Shown piece after piece: positions 42,710 to 51,836 of a stretch of DNA of 64,000 nt. Within the stretch, counting starts at the first letter, position 1, and each line of letters begins with the position of its first letter. The position numbers and the translations under genes are program-made. The notes under the pieces are model-generated. The model was given only the letters and a program-made list of their open reading frames with translations. It did not search any database and was not told the origin of the DNA. The DNA comes from Paenibacillus sp. LHD-38 (GTDB taxonomy: Bacteria; Bacillota; Bacilli; Paenibacillales; Paenibacillaceae): assembly GCF_031157315.1 (NCBI RefSeq), contig NZ_JAVIFU010000004.1, positions 1 to 64,000 of the forward strand. The letters run 5' to 3'.

Positions 42710-43405
42710 ATGTTAGAGGCGTTAAAGCATGCGGTATGGGAAGCGAATATGGATCTTCCGAAATACGGACTAGTTACATTTACTTGGGGTAATGTCAGCG
42801 GTATCGACAGGGAGTCCGGCTATGCGGTCATTAAGCCGAGCGGCGTACCTTATGAGGAACTGAAAGCGGAGCAAATGGTCGTTGTGGATCTCGATGGCAA
42901 TGTGGTTGAAGGTAATCTGCGCCCGTCTTCGGATACGGCGACACATGTGCTGCTCTATAAAGCATTTCCAACGATTGGCGGGATTGTGCATACGCATTCG
43001 CCATGGGCGACGAGCTGGGCACAAGCGGGACGTTCGCTTCCGGCGCTTGGCACGACGCATGGCGATTATTTTTACGGCGAGGTACCTTGCACCCGGGCGA
43101 TGACGGAAGCCGAAATTACTGGCGCATACGAGCTGGAGACCGGCAATGTAATCGTCGAAACCTTCACGAAAAACAATATTGATCCGAATCAAGTGCCTTC
43201 TGTGCTTGTTAACAGTCATGCGCCGTTTTGCTGGGGCAAGGACCCTCATAATGCGGTTCATAACGCAGTCGTGCTTGAGGAATGCGCAAAAATGGCCTTG
43301 CATACGTTCCAGCTTAATCCGAATGTGCAGCCGATGGATCAAGCTTTGTTAGATCGTCACTATTTACGCAAGCATGGAGCAAACGCCTACTACGGCCAAA
43401 AATAA
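42710..43405 (+). CDS. araD: L-ribulose-5-phosphate 4-epimerase
   Basis: A 231-residue class II aldolase-fold enzyme turning L-ribulose 5-phosphate into D-xylulose 5-phosphate. Seen: [24 protein letters not shown], the zinc His pair in [18 protein letters not shown], a His in [11 protein letters not shown] and the catalytic-loop [19 protein letters not shown] lies before ATG 42710. First gene after the AraR-controlled promoter; araB follows after 14 bp. An L-arabinose isomerase gene (araA) is not in this cluster and must lie elsewhere. Confidence 0.96.
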   Translation: MLEALKHAVWEANMDLPKYGLVTFTWGNVSGIDRESGYAVIKPSGVPYEELKAEQMVVVDLDGNVVEGNLRPSSDTATHVLLYKAFPTIGGIVHTHSPWATSWAQAGRSLPALGTTHGDYFYGEVPCTRAMTEAEITGAYELETGNVIVETFTKNNIDPNQVPSVLVNSHAPFCWGKDPHNAVHNAVVLEECAKMALHTFQLNPNVQPMDQALLDRHYLRKHGANAYYGQK

Positions 43406-43419
43406 GGGGGATTCGGATA

Positions 43420-45090
43420 ATGAGCAAAAAATTCGCAATCGGTGTAGATTACGGTACGCAATCGGGTCGCGCCGTACTTATTGATTTGTCTAACGGTGCT
43501 GAGGTAGCGGAGCACGTTACGCCATATACGCATCATGTTATCGACGAGAAGCTTCCTGTCTCCGGCATTAAGCTTGAGCATGACTGGGCGCTGCAGCATC
43601 CGCTTGATTATATCGAAGTGCTTGAACAGTCCGTTCCCGCTGTAATGAAGGAATCGGGAATCGATCCTGCCGATGTCATCGGACTCGGCATTGACTTCAC
43701 GGCATGCACCATGCTTCCGATCGATGAAAAGGGAGAACCGCTTTGCGTGCAGGATGCCTACAAGGATAATCCGCATAGCTGGGTGAAGCTGTGGAAGCAT
43801 CACGCAGCCCAGGATGAGGCTAATCTTATCAATGAGATGGCAGCTCAGCGCGGAGAGAAATGGGTACCGCGTTACGGCGGGAAAATTTCATCCGAATGGA
43901 TGATGGCAAAGGCATGGCAAATTTTGAACGAAGCGCCTGAGATCTATGAAACGGCTGATAAATTCGTGGAAGCAACCGACTGGGTTATCGGCCAGCTGAC
44001 AGGCAATATCGTTCGCAACAGCTGTACAGCCGGGTACAAGGGCATGTGGCATAAACAAGAAGGTTATCCGAGCAAGGACTTCTTCAAAGCGCTTGATCCG
44101 CGCCTTGAGAATTTGACGGAAACGAAGCTGCGCGGCGAGGTTGTGCCGCTCGGATCAAAGGCCGGCGACTTGCTGCCTGAGCTTGCTGCCCGCATTGGAC
44201 TGGCGCCAGGCACGGCGATTGCTGTCGGCAACGTAGATGCGCACGCGGCTGTACCTGGCGTTGGCGTCGTGACGCCGGGCAAGCTGGTTATGGCGATGGG
44301 CACATCGATTTGCCACATGCTGCTCGGCACGGAGGAGAAGGAAGTTGAAGGCATGTGCGGCGTCGTAGAAGACGGCATTATCCCAGGCTACTTCGGCTAT
44401 GAAGCGGGTCAATCCGCGGTTGGCGATATTTTTGAATGGTTCGTAGAGGAATCGGTTCCTGCCTACGTATTGGAAGAAGCAGAAAAAGCCGGAGAGAACG
44501 TACATGTTTTTTTGACTCGCAAAGCGAATGAGCTGAAGGTCGGCGAATCCGGTCTGCTTGCGCTGGATTGGTGGAACGGCAACCGTTCCGTATTGGTAGA
44601 CACGGATCTGACAGGCACGATCGTTGGCTTGACGTTGCTCACGAAGCCTTGGGAAATCTATCGTTCCCTGCTTGAAGCAACAGCTTTCGGTACACGCAAA
44701 ATCGTCGACGCTTTCCACAGCAACGGCGTAGAGGTCAACGAATTGTATGCGTGCGGCGGATTGCCGCAGAAAAACGCGCTGCTTATGCAAATTTATGCGG
44801 ACGTAACGAATCGCGAGATCAAGGTTGCGGCTTCGAAGCAAACGCCGGCGCTAGGCGCGGCAATGTTCGGTGCAGTAGCGGCAGGCGCTGAGAAGGGCGG
44901 CTTTGACAGCATCGTTGAAGCGGCTCAAAGCATGGCTCGCGTACGTGAAGAGACGTTCAAGCCGATTCCGGAGAACGTGGCGGTTTACGAGAAGCTGTAT
45001 GCGGAATACAATCTGCTTCATGACTATTATGGCCGTGGTTCAAACGATGTTATGAAACGCCTTAAAGCAATCAAAGAAGAGCAGGCGTAA
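43420..45090 (+). CDS. araB: L-ribulokinase
   Basis: A 556-residue FGGY-family kinase phosphorylating L-ribulose. N-terminal phosphate loop [19 protein letters not shown], substrate region [39 protein letters not shown], and the ATP-binding [14 protein letters not shown] and [19 protein letters not shown]. Length agrees with AraB. AAGGGGGATTC lies before ATG 43420. Last gene of the araDB transcript, ended by a strong terminator. Confidence 0.96.
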   Translation: MSKKFAIGVDYGTQSGRAVLIDLSNGAEVAEHVTPYTHHVIDEKLPVSGIKLEHDWALQHPLDYIEVLEQSVPAVMKESGIDPADVIGLGIDFTACTMLPIDEKGEPLCVQDAYKDNPHSWVKLWKHHAAQDEANLINEMAAQRGEKWVPRYGGKISSEWMMAKAWQILNEAPEIYETADKFVEATDWVIGQLTGNIVRNSCTAGYKGMWHKQEGYPSKDFFKALDPRLENLTETKLRGEVVPLGSKAGDLLPELAARIGLAPGTAIAVGNVDAHAAVPGVGVVTPGKLVMAMGTSICHMLLGTEEKEVEGMCGVVEDGIIPGYFGYEAGQSAVGDIFEWFVEESVPAYVLEEAEKAGENVHVFLTRKANELKVGESGLLALDWWNGNRSVLVDTDLTGTIVGLTLLTKPWEIYRSLLEATAFGTRKIVDAFHSNGVEVNELYACGGLPQKNALLMQIYADVTNREIKVAASKQTPALGAAMFGAVAAGAEKGGFDSIVEAAQSMARVREETFKPIPENVAVYEKLYAEYNLLHDYYGRGSNDVMKRLKAIKEEQA

Positions 45091-45123
45091 GCTTTTCCTA
45101 TAGAGCGTTCGGCCTACTCGGCC

Positions 45124-45183
45124 AAAGACAGGACTTTCCTCCAAGCAGTGACGCTGCTTGTGAGGAAGCCCTGTCTTTTTTTT
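45124..45183 (+). terminator. Rho-independent terminator after araB
   Basis: AAAGACAGGACTTTCCTC pairs with GAGGAAGCCCTGTCTTT, and an upper stem AAGCAG/CTGCTT is also present. T8 follows and passes into structured element copy 4. Confidence 0.9.
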
Positions 45184-45292
45184 AAATATAAGAGAGTATA
45201 AATTTCAATCTTATACGATGCTTATATTTCACCGCGAAACGAGCTTTTGCCGCAAGGACGGCGTCAGCCGTTTACGCTTGTGTAAACGGTTA
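45184..45292 (+). repeat. Terminator-linked structured element, copy 4
   Basis: Stems AAATATAAG/CTTATATTT, GTATAA/TTATAC and ACGGC-GTCA-GCCGT, with the box GCGAAACGAGCTTTTGCCGC and the end TTTACGCTTGTG. It is the closest to a consensus copy. The remaining 145 bp to the next gene hold only AT-rich promoter-like sequence. Confidence 0.85.
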
Positions 45293-45437
45293 GCGTAAAA
45301 GAAAACGATTTGGATTGGAAGTAAGTTGGTGATATTGCCCAAAAAATTCCTTTAATAAAAAATGGAGATCATTTACTTTTTGAGATAGAATAGATAAATG
45401 TGTATAGAGAGAATCATGGGCTGGGGGATGAACGGAA

Positions 45438-46691
45438 GTGTATTGCCATCATTGCGGAAAGAAGCGGACAGATGATGCGGTTTATTGCAGTCAGTGCGGA
45501 AGATTGCTTGCAGATGATGAGGACGCCGCAGCAAAGGGAAGCGCTGAACGGACGTTAGTCATTTTGGAGACTGCCGCTTCTATAGAGACAGATCGGGGAA
45601 ACAGACAGACAGCTATACCAATTATCGCTCGGAAGCGTGGCGCTAGGGGATCGCTGTGGGCATGGCTGATGCCTATTATTCTAGCACTCGTTACGGCGGG
45701 TTCTGTCTTTAGCTACTATATATATCAAGCAGGAATTAATGATAGAGTGATCAAGCTTCAGGCGAAAGCGAAGTCGGCGGCGCTGGCAGGCAGGTATGAG
45801 GAAGCGCAGGCGCTGCTCCAAGAGGCTGCAGATGCGCGTCCTTCATTTGCTGCAGTGCAGAAGGATGCAGAGATCGTCGCTCTTGCAGGTGTTTTGTCGA
45901 GCTCGGTTACTGCCGCGGGCAAGCAGCTGGAGGAGCAGAAGCTTGCCGAAGCGGAGAAGACGCTGGAGAAAGCGGGAAATGAGCTGAACGGTCATACCGA
46001 GCCCATCTTTACGATGGTTAAGGAGCAGTTGAACACCTTTACGGTGAAGCTTGGCGTAATGAAGCTGACCGAAGAGCTCGCCGATCTGAAAACAGTGGAT
46101 GAGCTAGCGGCAAAGCTTAATGTCGCTAATCATTTAGAGGGTGAAGAAGCAGCTGCGGTTCAGGAGCAGATCGTAGCGAAAATCGTAGATATCAGCTTGA
46201 AGGAAGCGGAATCGCTTCTTAAGAAGAAAAGCTATTCGGGCGCACTGGAGGTTACCGCGAAGGGGCTGACCTACGCTAAGGATAATGAGAAATTAACGAA
46301 GCTGGAGAAACAAATTACGGAGGCCCAGGCAGATTACGAGAAGGACGAGCAGCAGCGGTTGGAGCAAGCGATGCAGCAAGCGGCGGCCGAGGATTTAAAG
46401 AACCAAACGGCAGCTGTTGAGGTTGTACATATCGATTCCACGCTTGATGAATTCGGTGATTTGAATATCGCAGGCGAGCTTAAAAACGCGGCTACGCGTC
46501 CGATCTATTCGATCACTGTGAAATTTATTGTCTATGATGCGGGTGGCAACGAGGTAGGCTCGGGCACGGCAACGGCCGCGCCTGATTATGCCCAGCCCGG
46601 CGAGAAAATAATCTTTAACAGCACCGTATACGGTGTTTATGTAGAGAATACAACCGTCGTCGTTGACCATGCGACTTGGTATTTGGATTAA
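45438..46691 (+). CDS. Zinc-ribbon membrane protein with extracytoplasmic FxLYD-like domain
   Basis: A 417-residue protein of unknown role. Residues 1-22 form a zinc ribbon with Cys3, Cys6, Cys17 and Cys20. One membrane helix (WAWLMPIILALVTAGSVFSY, about 74-94) is followed by a long Lys/Glu/Ala-rich helical region (about 100-320) with TPR-like repeats (YEEAQALLQEA, LAEAEKTLEKA, YSGALEVTAKGL). The C-terminal VVHIDSTLDEFGDLNIAGEL, IYSITVKFIVYDAGGNEVGS region is an FxLYD-like beta domain. The start is GTG 45438 after GGGGGA. It is 12 bp upstream of the HtrA-like protease, so the pair probably works together at the membrane. Confidence 0.75.
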   Translation: MYCHHCGKKRTDDAVYCSQCGRLLADDEDAAAKGSAERTLVILETAASIETDRGNRQTAIPIIARKRGARGSLWAWLMPIILALVTAGSVFSYYIYQAGINDRVIKLQAKAKSAALAGRYEEAQALLQEAADARPSFAAVQKDAEIVALAGVLSSSVTAAGKQLEEQKLAEAEKTLEKAGNELNGHTEPIFTMVKEQLNTFTVKLGVMKLTEELADLKTVDELAAKLNVANHLEGEEAAAVQEQIVAKIVDISLKEAESLLKKKSYSGALEVTAKGLTYAKDNEKLTKLEKQITEAQADYEKDEQQRLEQAMQQAAAEDLKNQTAAVEVVHIDSTLDEFGDLNIAGELKNAATRPIYSITVKFIVYDAGGNEVGSGTATAAPDYAQPGEKIIFNSTVYGVYVENTTVVVDHATWYLD

Positions 46692-46703
46692 GGGGGCGAT
46701 GAG

Positions 46704-47822
46704 ATGAGTAAACGAGCATGGATCAGCGCCATCGCATCCACCCTTATTGCTTGTGGAGGAATGGCTGCCGCGTTAGCCATTCATTCCGAGATGCCCGGCA
46801 AGCTGCAGGGGAAGCCGCTGTTAGCCGTTGCGGAAATCGGAAAGAAGAAGACACTGAAGGATATTATTTTTGAAACGCAGAAGCTGGTCGTCATGATTGA
46901 AACGGAGGACGGCTCCCAAGGCTCCGGCTTTCTTTATAATAAAGAAGGTGATCTGATCACGAATGCGCATGTTGTCGCAGGCGCCAAAAAGGTGAAAATT
47001 AAAACGGCCGACGCACGCGAGCTGGACGGCGAGGTTATCGGCATCAGCACGGAGACGGATATCGCCGTCGTCCGAGTCGAAGCCTTGGCTGGCACCGAGC
47101 CGCTGCAGGTGGTGCGTGACGGGAAAGCGGAGGTCGGCGATGAGGTGCTGGCTGTAGGCAGTCCGCTCGGCTTTCAAAATACGGTTACGACCGGCATCAT
47201 CAGCGGCATAGGCAGAAGCTTCGAGATCGAACCGTATTTATATTCCGATTTGTATCAAATTTCGGCGCCGATTGCGCCTGGCAACAGCGGAGGACCGCTT
47301 GTCGATCAGACGTCTGGCGCCGTGCTCGGCATTAACTCGGCGGGCTATGAGCAAGGCTCGATCGGCTTCAGTATTCCGATTTCGAACGTTATCGAGATTG
47401 CGGAAGACTGGTCAGAAGAGCCGATGAAAGAGCTGCCTGAGCTGGAGATTGCCGACGGGTCTGCCAGTCTAGAGGAAGATGCTGAGGTAGAAGAGTTCGC
47501 CGGATATCTGGTAACGCATTTCTATGACAGTCTAAATAACGCGGATTACGTTTATGCTTACTCGCTGCTCGGAGGCAATTGGAAGGAAGGAACCAGCTAC
47601 GAGAAATTCCGTGAAGGCTATTTAGGGACGCTAAATGTCGTTATCGATGATATGCATGTGAAGGACAGCAAAGAAGATAGGGCAACGGTTATCGCTGTTA
47701 TTTCTGTAGACGAGCGTGTTGACGGGAAATATGTGTTAAGCAAGTATCAGGTAACCTACGAGGTAGGCTATGAAAACGACCAATTAAAGCTGATTAATGG
47801 TAAAGGCAAAGCCATAAAATAA
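46704..47822 (+). CDS. HtrA-like S1C serine protease without PDZ domain
   Basis: A 372-residue membrane-anchored or secreted protease. An N-terminal hydrophobic segment (about 5-26) is followed by a trypsin-like domain with His89 (ITNAHVV), Asp119 (STETDIAVVRV) and Ser195 (APGNSGGPLV). HtrA proteins usually carry a PDZ domain here; instead there is an acidic linker (about 245-265) and an NTF2-like domain (about 268-370; AGYLVTHFYDSLNNADYVYA, YEKFREGYLGTLNVV). AAGGGGGCG precedes ATG 46704. Paired with the zinc-ribbon protein upstream; terminator 40 bp downstream. Confidence 0.85.
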   Translation: MSKRAWISAIASTLIACGGMAAALAIHSEMPGKLQGKPLLAVAEIGKKKTLKDIIFETQKLVVMIETEDGSQGSGFLYNKEGDLITNAHVVAGAKKVKIKTADARELDGEVIGISTETDIAVVRVEALAGTEPLQVVRDGKAEVGDEVLAVGSPLGFQNTVTTGIISGIGRSFEIEPYLYSDLYQISAPIAPGNSGGPLVDQTSGAVLGINSAGYEQGSIGFSIPISNVIEIAEDWSEEPMKELPELEIADGSASLEEDAEVEEFAGYLVTHFYDSLNNADYVYAYSLLGGNWKEGTSYEKFREGYLGTLNVVIDDMHVKDSKEDRATVIAVISVDERVDGKYVLSKYQVTYEVGYENDQLKLINGKGKAIK

Positions 47823-47857
47823 AGGCTGTGCAGGTTACGTTGAAGCTCATAAAAAAG

Positions 47858-47909
47858 AAAGAGCTAGAAAAAATCGTCCAGGGGGGACGGCTTTCTCTAG
47901 CTCTTTTTT
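47858..47909 (+). terminator. Bidirectional rho-independent terminator
   Basis: AAAGAGCTAGAAA pairs with TTTCTCTAGCTCTTT region, with an inner CGTCC/GGACG stem, and T6. It lies between the HtrA-like gene and the convergent Pro/Gly-repeat gene and can serve both. Confidence 0.82.
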
Positions 47910-47931
47910 GTGATCGGATTGCTTTTTTGTT

Positions 47932-48891
47932 TTAGTATTCAATCGCAGAGTCGGAGGTTTCCGTTTCTTCTATGAATTCATCGGCTTCATCCTCGCGTTG
48001 AAAAGGATTATAAATAAGCTGAAGAGCGACGGAGTCATTTCGTTGAACCGGGAAGTTAAGCAGCGATGCAGGAATGACGCGTCCGTTAAGCTGAAGCTGA
48101 TAGCTGATATTGCCGCCGATCGGAACGCCGCTGACGGAAATGATTTGGCCTCTAAAATTAAAGCGCACGACGCCTGTTTCCGCAAGCGCTTGATAGATCG
48201 TCAAGCCGGGACGGAAACGCACACGGTAGGCTTGCGTAACGTTAGGGAACGTCCTTCCGCCGTTAATGACAACCGTAACCGTATTTTGCGGCCCTGGAGG
48301 GAACGGGAAAGGAATCGGGAATGGAAAAGGGAACGGAAACGGGAACGGCCATGGTCCAGGAGGGAACGGCCCGGGTCCAGGAGGAAACGGCCCTGGTCCA
48401 GGAGGGAACGGTCCGGGTCCAGGAGGGAACGGCCCTGGTCCAGGAGGGAACGGCCCTGGTCCAGGAGGAAACGGCCCTGGTCCGGGAGGGAACGGCCCTG
48501 GTCCAGGAGGAAACGGTCCTGGTCCAGGAGGGAACGGCCCTGGTCCGGGAGGGAACGGCCCTGGTCCGGGAGGGAACGGCCCTGGTCCGGGAGGGAACGG
48601 CCCTGGTCCGGGAGGGAACGGCCCTGGTCCGGGAGGGAACGGCCCTGATCCGGGAGGGAACGGCCCTGGTCCGGGAGGGAACGGCCCTGGTCCGGGAGGG
48701 AACAGCCCTGGTCCAGGAGGGAACATCCCTGGTCCACCCGGTCCGCCCGGTCCGAAGCCGCCAGGCGGAGGCGGTGGCATGATGGTACGCGGTCCGCCAC
48801 AGCCGCAGTCACTGCCTGCTTGAACCGCTTGCCGCGCATTCGCGTAAAATTGTTGCTCGTTATTGTAAGTATAATCCATGCAAGCACTCAT
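47932..48891 (-). CDS. Pro-Gly-Phe heptad repeat protein with C-terminal ubiquitin-like/DUF4430-like domain
   Basis: A 319-residue protein of low complexity. Residues 1-50 include YTYNNEQQFYANARQAVQAG and a CGCGG motif; then comes a run of about 18 PPGPGPF heptads (variants GLF, GSGPF, GPWPF) and a PFPF stretch. The C-terminal about 110 residues form a compact domain (VTVVINGGRTFPNVTQAYRV, LTIYQALAETGVVRFNFRGQ) resembling DUF4430/beta-grasp domains, and an acidic tail. No signal peptide. A spore surface or exosporium structural role is a guess from composition. ATG 48891 is very near AAGGAG, so Met5 may be used instead. Confidence 0.7.
   Translation of the reverse strand: MSACMDYTYNNEQQFYANARQAVQAGSDCGCGGPRTIMPPPPPGGFGPGGPGGPGMFPPGPGLFPPGPGPFPPGPGPFPPGSGPFPPGPGPFPPGPGPFPPGPGPFPPGPGPFPPGPGPFPPGPGPFPPGPGPFPPGPGPFPPGPGPFPPGPGPFPPGPGPFPPGPGPFPPGPGPFPPGPWPFPFPFPFPFPIPFPFPPGPQNTVTVVINGGRTFPNVTQAYRVRFRPGLTIYQALAETGVVRFNFRGQIISVSGVPIGGNISYQLQLNGRVIPASLLNFPVQRNDSVALQLIYNPFQREDEADEFIEETETSDSAIEY
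48353..48735. repeat. 21-bp coding tandem repeat (PPGPGPF heptads)
   Basis: About eighteen 21-bp units of the type GGAGGGAACGGCCCTGGTCC(A/G), each one heptad of the minus-strand protein. Third-position changes (A/G in CCAGGA versus CCGGGA) mark two sub-blocks, pointing to unit copying. The length is likely to vary between strains. Confidence 0.92.
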
Positions 48892-48998
48892 ACTCCTTTA
48901 CGAAACAGATTAGGCATCTATCCTTATGTATCGTATGCGGCAGATGCCTATCCGGTGTACTGATGCAGGAGGATGAAATAAATCGTGCCTTAAGACGC

Positions 48999-49036
48999 AA
49001 AAACGGCGCCGCCCCATAAATGAGGCAAGCGCCGTA
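48999..49036 (-). terminator. Rho-independent terminator after sodA
   Basis: On the minus strand ACGGCGC pairs with GCGCCGT, inner GCC/GGC pairs are possible, and T5 follows. It is 12 bp after the sodA stop. Confidence 0.82.
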
Positions 49037-49047
49037 CTTATAACCTA

Positions 49048-49659
49048 TTATTTTACAGCTGCTTCGTAACGTTTGCTAACTTCATCCCAGTTTACTACGT
49101 TCCAGAACGCTGCGATATAATCAGGGCGTTTGTTTTGGTAGTTCAGGTAGTAAGCGTGCTCCCATACATCAAGACCAAGGATTGGCGTTTCGCCTTCCAT
49201 GATCGGGCTGTCTTGGTTAGGCAAGCTGTATACTTTCAATTTGCCGTTAGCCACTGCAAGGAATGCCCAGCCGCTGCCGAAACGAGTTGTTGCAGCTTTT
49301 GCGAAGTCTGCTTTGAAAGCTTCAAAGCCGCCAAGCTCGCTTTCGATTGCTGCTGCAAGAGCGCCAGTTGGTGCTCCGCCAGCGTTTGGAGCGATTGTTT
49401 CCCAGAACAAGCTGTGGTTTGCGTGTCCGCCGCCATTGTTGCGAACAGCAGTACGGATACCTTCAGGAACGCTTGCAAGGTCAGCGATCAATTCGTCGAT
49501 CGATTTGCTTTGCAATTCTGGAGCAGACTCCAATGCAACGTTAAGGTTTGTCACGTAAGCATTATGGTGACGGCCGTGGTGAATTTCCATTGTTGTCGCA
49601 TCGATATGCGGCTCAAGTGCGTTGTGCGCGTAAGGCAAAGCTGGTAGTTGATGTGCCAT
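49048..49659 (-). CDS. sodA: Superoxide dismutase (Mn/Fe)
   Basis: A 203-residue cytoplasmic superoxide dismutase. Metal ligands: His27 ([13 protein letters not shown]), His in [10 protein letters not shown], and Asp and His in [30 protein letters not shown]-type and Gln/Gly metal-preference residues fit the Mn group ([10 protein letters not shown]), but metal choice is not certain. AGGAGG lies about 8 nt before ATG 49659. Monocistronic. A second SOD homologue with an extra N-terminal domain lies at 55.1 kb. Confidence 0.96.
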   Translation of the reverse strand: MAHQLPALPYAHNALEPHIDATTMEIHHGRHHNAYVTNLNVALESAPELQSKSIDELIADLASVPEGIRTAVRNNGGGHANHSLFWETIAPNAGGAPTGALAAAIESELGGFEAFKADFAKAATTRFGSGWAFLAVANGKLKVYSLPNQDSPIMEGETPILGLDVWEHAYYLNYQNKRPDYIAAFWNVVNWDEVSKRYEAAVK

Positions 49660-49782
49660 TTTTTTACAGCCTCCTAATTATATGTAGTTATCCAAGTCCA
49701 TTATCCCTTATCCGATCGAATAAATCAACATTATTGTTTCAAAAGTCGAAAGGAGGCAAAGGGGCAAACCTAACTTAATTTT

Positions 49783-49888
49783 GAGGCGAGTGCCGCCGCC
49801 GTCCTCTGCTGCGAAAGCAGTCGCTATGTGGCGATATAGAAGAACATTTATAAGCGAAAACTTATAAATCCTTTTACACTGCAATAGG
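49783..49888 (-). repeat. Possible reverse, diverged copy of the structured element
   Basis: On the minus strand GGATTTATAAGTTTTCGCTT and ATAAATGTTC resemble the paired AT-rich stems, followed by TCTATATCGCCAC and GCAGAGGACGGCGGC, as in copy 1 (GCAGAGGACGGCG). The 3' stem is poor and no clear terminator precedes it. With 49889-50118, this gap between sodA and the acetyltransferase holds only promoter-like and cre-like sequence. Confidence 0.45.
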
Positions 49889-49964
49889 GTATCTCCGTCC
49901 TATCGAAATTATACGAACTAGGAGTATGGAAGGGCTTCATTAACAAAAAAAACGATTAAATGAG

Positions 49965-49978
49965 TGTAAGCGCTTAAT
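49965..49978. promoter_or_regulatory. cre-like (CcpA) site
   Basis: TGTAAGCGCTTAAT matches the cre core TGTAARCGNTWWCA except at the last positions. It is about 140 bp upstream of the acetyltransferase gene. Confidence 0.45.
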
Positions 49979-50118
49979 ATAAAGCGTTTTCAAGAGATAA
50001 TCGATGATTTGTTTAATTTTTTTAAGGAATATTAAAGATACAAGCAGGATTTCGTTAAATTTTGTCGTAATATATTCTAAATGCAGTACTATGACATGGT
50101 ATAGAAGGTGTAATTTAA

Positions 50119-50541
50119 ATGAATGTTCGTTCCTTCCAGTTGTCCGATTACCGACCAATTACAGCACTGCTTGAGGATGTTCTTACCGAAGAGTGCTACG
50201 AACAAACGATGGAAGCTTTTGCCCGCCAGTTGTCATGGGATAGTGATTTAGTTCTAGTCGCTGTCGAAAATTCCGAAATTGTGGGAATGATTATCGGTAC
50301 GATTGATAATAACAAAGGTTATTATTATCGAATTGCCGTCTCTCCTCTCCACCAACGGAAAGGAATCGGTAAAACGCTCATCCAGGCATTGCGCCAGCGT
50401 TTCGAACAGCGCCATGTTACAAAGATACTAATTACCGCGGACGAGCACAATGAGCCGGTTTTGCCGCTGTATGAATCGATGGGGTACGTTGCCAACGATT
50501 TTATCAGATCATTTCAGAAACTGAGCATTGTAGCCGGTTAA
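50119..50541 (+). CDS. GNAT-family N-acetyltransferase
   Basis: A 140-residue acetyl-CoA-dependent acetyltransferase with substrate unknown. Core motifs: LVAVENSEIVGMIIGTID (beta strands 2-4), the acetyl-CoA loop AVSPLHQRKGIGKTLIQAL (motif A, QRKGIG), and the late NEPVLPLYESMGY. GAAGGTG lies before ATG 50119. Monocistronic; a cre-like site lies upstream. Confidence 0.9.
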   Translation: MNVRSFQLSDYRPITALLEDVLTEECYEQTMEAFARQLSWDSDLVLVAVENSEIVGMIIGTIDNNKGYYYRIAVSPLHQRKGIGKTLIQALRQRFEQRHVTKILITADEHNEPVLPLYESMGYVANDFIRSFQKLSIVAG

Positions 50542-50651
50542 CGCGAACTTTACTGCATGTATGTTGTACGCAGGGCATATCTGCATCGCCATTGCTTTTG
50601 GCGGTGAGATATGCTTTTCTTATTACTATATACTTTTATAAGGAGAACGGG

Positions 50652-51209
50652 ATGGAACCATATCGGCACTGTGTCATCAAAAGCTTCAAACATAACGGTC
50701 ACATTCACCGTACATGGCAGCAGAATTGGCTTGTTCCCGAAGAGCTGCTTGCGAGCGAGCATAAAACGGAAGGGATAAAGGTGCTCATAAACAGCCAAAC
50801 GCCGATTCAAGAGTCAGACGGTAAGATATGGGTTAGCCGCGTTCCCGCAGTCTCCTTTTTTATACCTGGGCAGTGGTTCAACGTTGTTGCTTTATTAGAA
50901 GAGGGAGGCGTGCGCTATTACTGTAATATTGCCTCACCGCCTTATTTGCAAGGGGATGTGCTCACCTATATCGATTATGATTTGGATGTCATCCGTACGG
51001 TAGAAGGCGAAAGGTTCGTTGTCGATCAAGATGAGTATGAGATGCATAAAGCGGCCTACCATTATCCGAAAATGGTCGACGACAAGGTGCAGGAGGGTCT
51101 TGCGGCGCTATTGCTCCGTATCGATCAAGGGCATACTCCTTTCCATGATCAGTTAGTGACGACTTATTACGAGGCTTGGCTGAAGCGCAGCGATGAGGTG
51201 GAGAAATGA
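50652..51209 (+). CDS. DUF402 protein, probable nucleoside tri-/diphosphatase (YgaC/Ntdp type)
   Basis: A 185-residue protein of the DUF402 family; homologues in Staphylococcus and Bacillus hydrolyse nucleoside tri- and diphosphates. Visible family residues: HRTWQQNWLVP near the start, VSFFIPGQWFNVVALLEEGG, YYCNIASPPYLQGDVLTYIDYDLD, with the Asp cluster (YIDYDLDV) binding metal. ATG 50652 follows AAGGAG; the frame is open from 50592 without a ribosome binding site. It overlaps the signal peptidase gene by four bases. Confidence 0.88.
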   Translation: MEPYRHCVIKSFKHNGHIHRTWQQNWLVPEELLASEHKTEGIKVLINSQTPIQESDGKIWVSRVPAVSFFIPGQWFNVVALLEEGGVRYYCNIASPPYLQGDVLTYIDYDLDVIRTVEGERFVVDQDEYEMHKAAYHYPKMVDDKVQEGLAALLLRIDQGHTPFHDQLVTTYYEAWLKRSDEVEK

Positions 51210-51823
51210 GCCAGATAGATCCGAACCATAAGCTTGAGAATAACAACGCAGGGAATGAGGCTGAACCGTTGCTGACTGCTGCCGCAAGCAATCGTCCGAT
51301 CTGGCTTGTTGAGCTGCTGGACTGGATCAAAACATTCGTGCTTGCTTTTGCCGTGGTGCTGCTTTTGCATTTTTTTGTTTTTAACCTCTCCAAAGTCGAA
51401 GGTCATTCCATGGAGCCGACCTTAACGGAGCACGAGTGGCTGTTCGTTAACAAGATTATATATATAGTTGGCAAGCCGAAAGTCGGCGATGTGGTTATTT
51501 TGAAGGAACCTGGCAGTGGTATAGGCGAGAAGAAGTTTCTTGTCAAAAGAATAGTCGGCCTGCCGGGCGATCGTATCGAGGTTCATGATCAGCACTTGTA
51601 CCGAAACGGCAAGCTGGTGGACGAGCCGTACACGGATTCTCTCATAGAAGATATGAGCTACGGACCGGAGGTCATTAACGAAGGACATTATTTTGTCATG
51701 GGGGATAACCGTCACGCGAGAGCGAGCCTTGACAGCAGGTCGTTCCATGCGGTTCCGGAAAAGCTGATTCGGGGCAGAGCCGAGTTTATTTTATGGCCTT
51801 ACAAAGAGATAAGAGCGCTTTAA
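51206..51823 (+). CDS. Signal peptidase I
   Basis: A 205-residue type I signal peptidase that removes signal peptides from secreted proteins. A cytoplasmic N-terminal tail of about 35 residues precedes a single membrane helix (about 40-62). The catalytic Ser68 is in VEGHSMEPTL and the base Lys114 in FLVKRIVGLPGD; box E is MGDNRHARASLDSR, where the Gram-positive consensus has GDNRxxSxDSR, so the first Ser is replaced (HARAS). Several sip paralogues are usual in Paenibacillus. Overlaps the DUF402 gene and precedes rnhA by 13 bp. Confidence 0.93.
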   Translation: MSQIDPNHKLENNNAGNEAEPLLTAAASNRPIWLVELLDWIKTFVLAFAVVLLLHFFVFNLSKVEGHSMEPTLTEHEWLFVNKIIYIVGKPKVGDVVILKEPGSGIGEKKFLVKRIVGLPGDRIEVHDQHLYRNGKLVDEPYTDSLIEDMSYGPEVINEGHYFVMGDNRHARASLDSRSFHAVPEKLIRGRAEFILWPYKEIRAL

Positions 51824-51836
51824 GGAGGATTCGACA

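Noticed and set aside
48266-48823. Plus-strand ORFs encoding NGPGPGG or VREGTAL repeats
   Set aside because: Antisense images of the minus-strand heptad repeat gene, which has the folded C-terminal domain.
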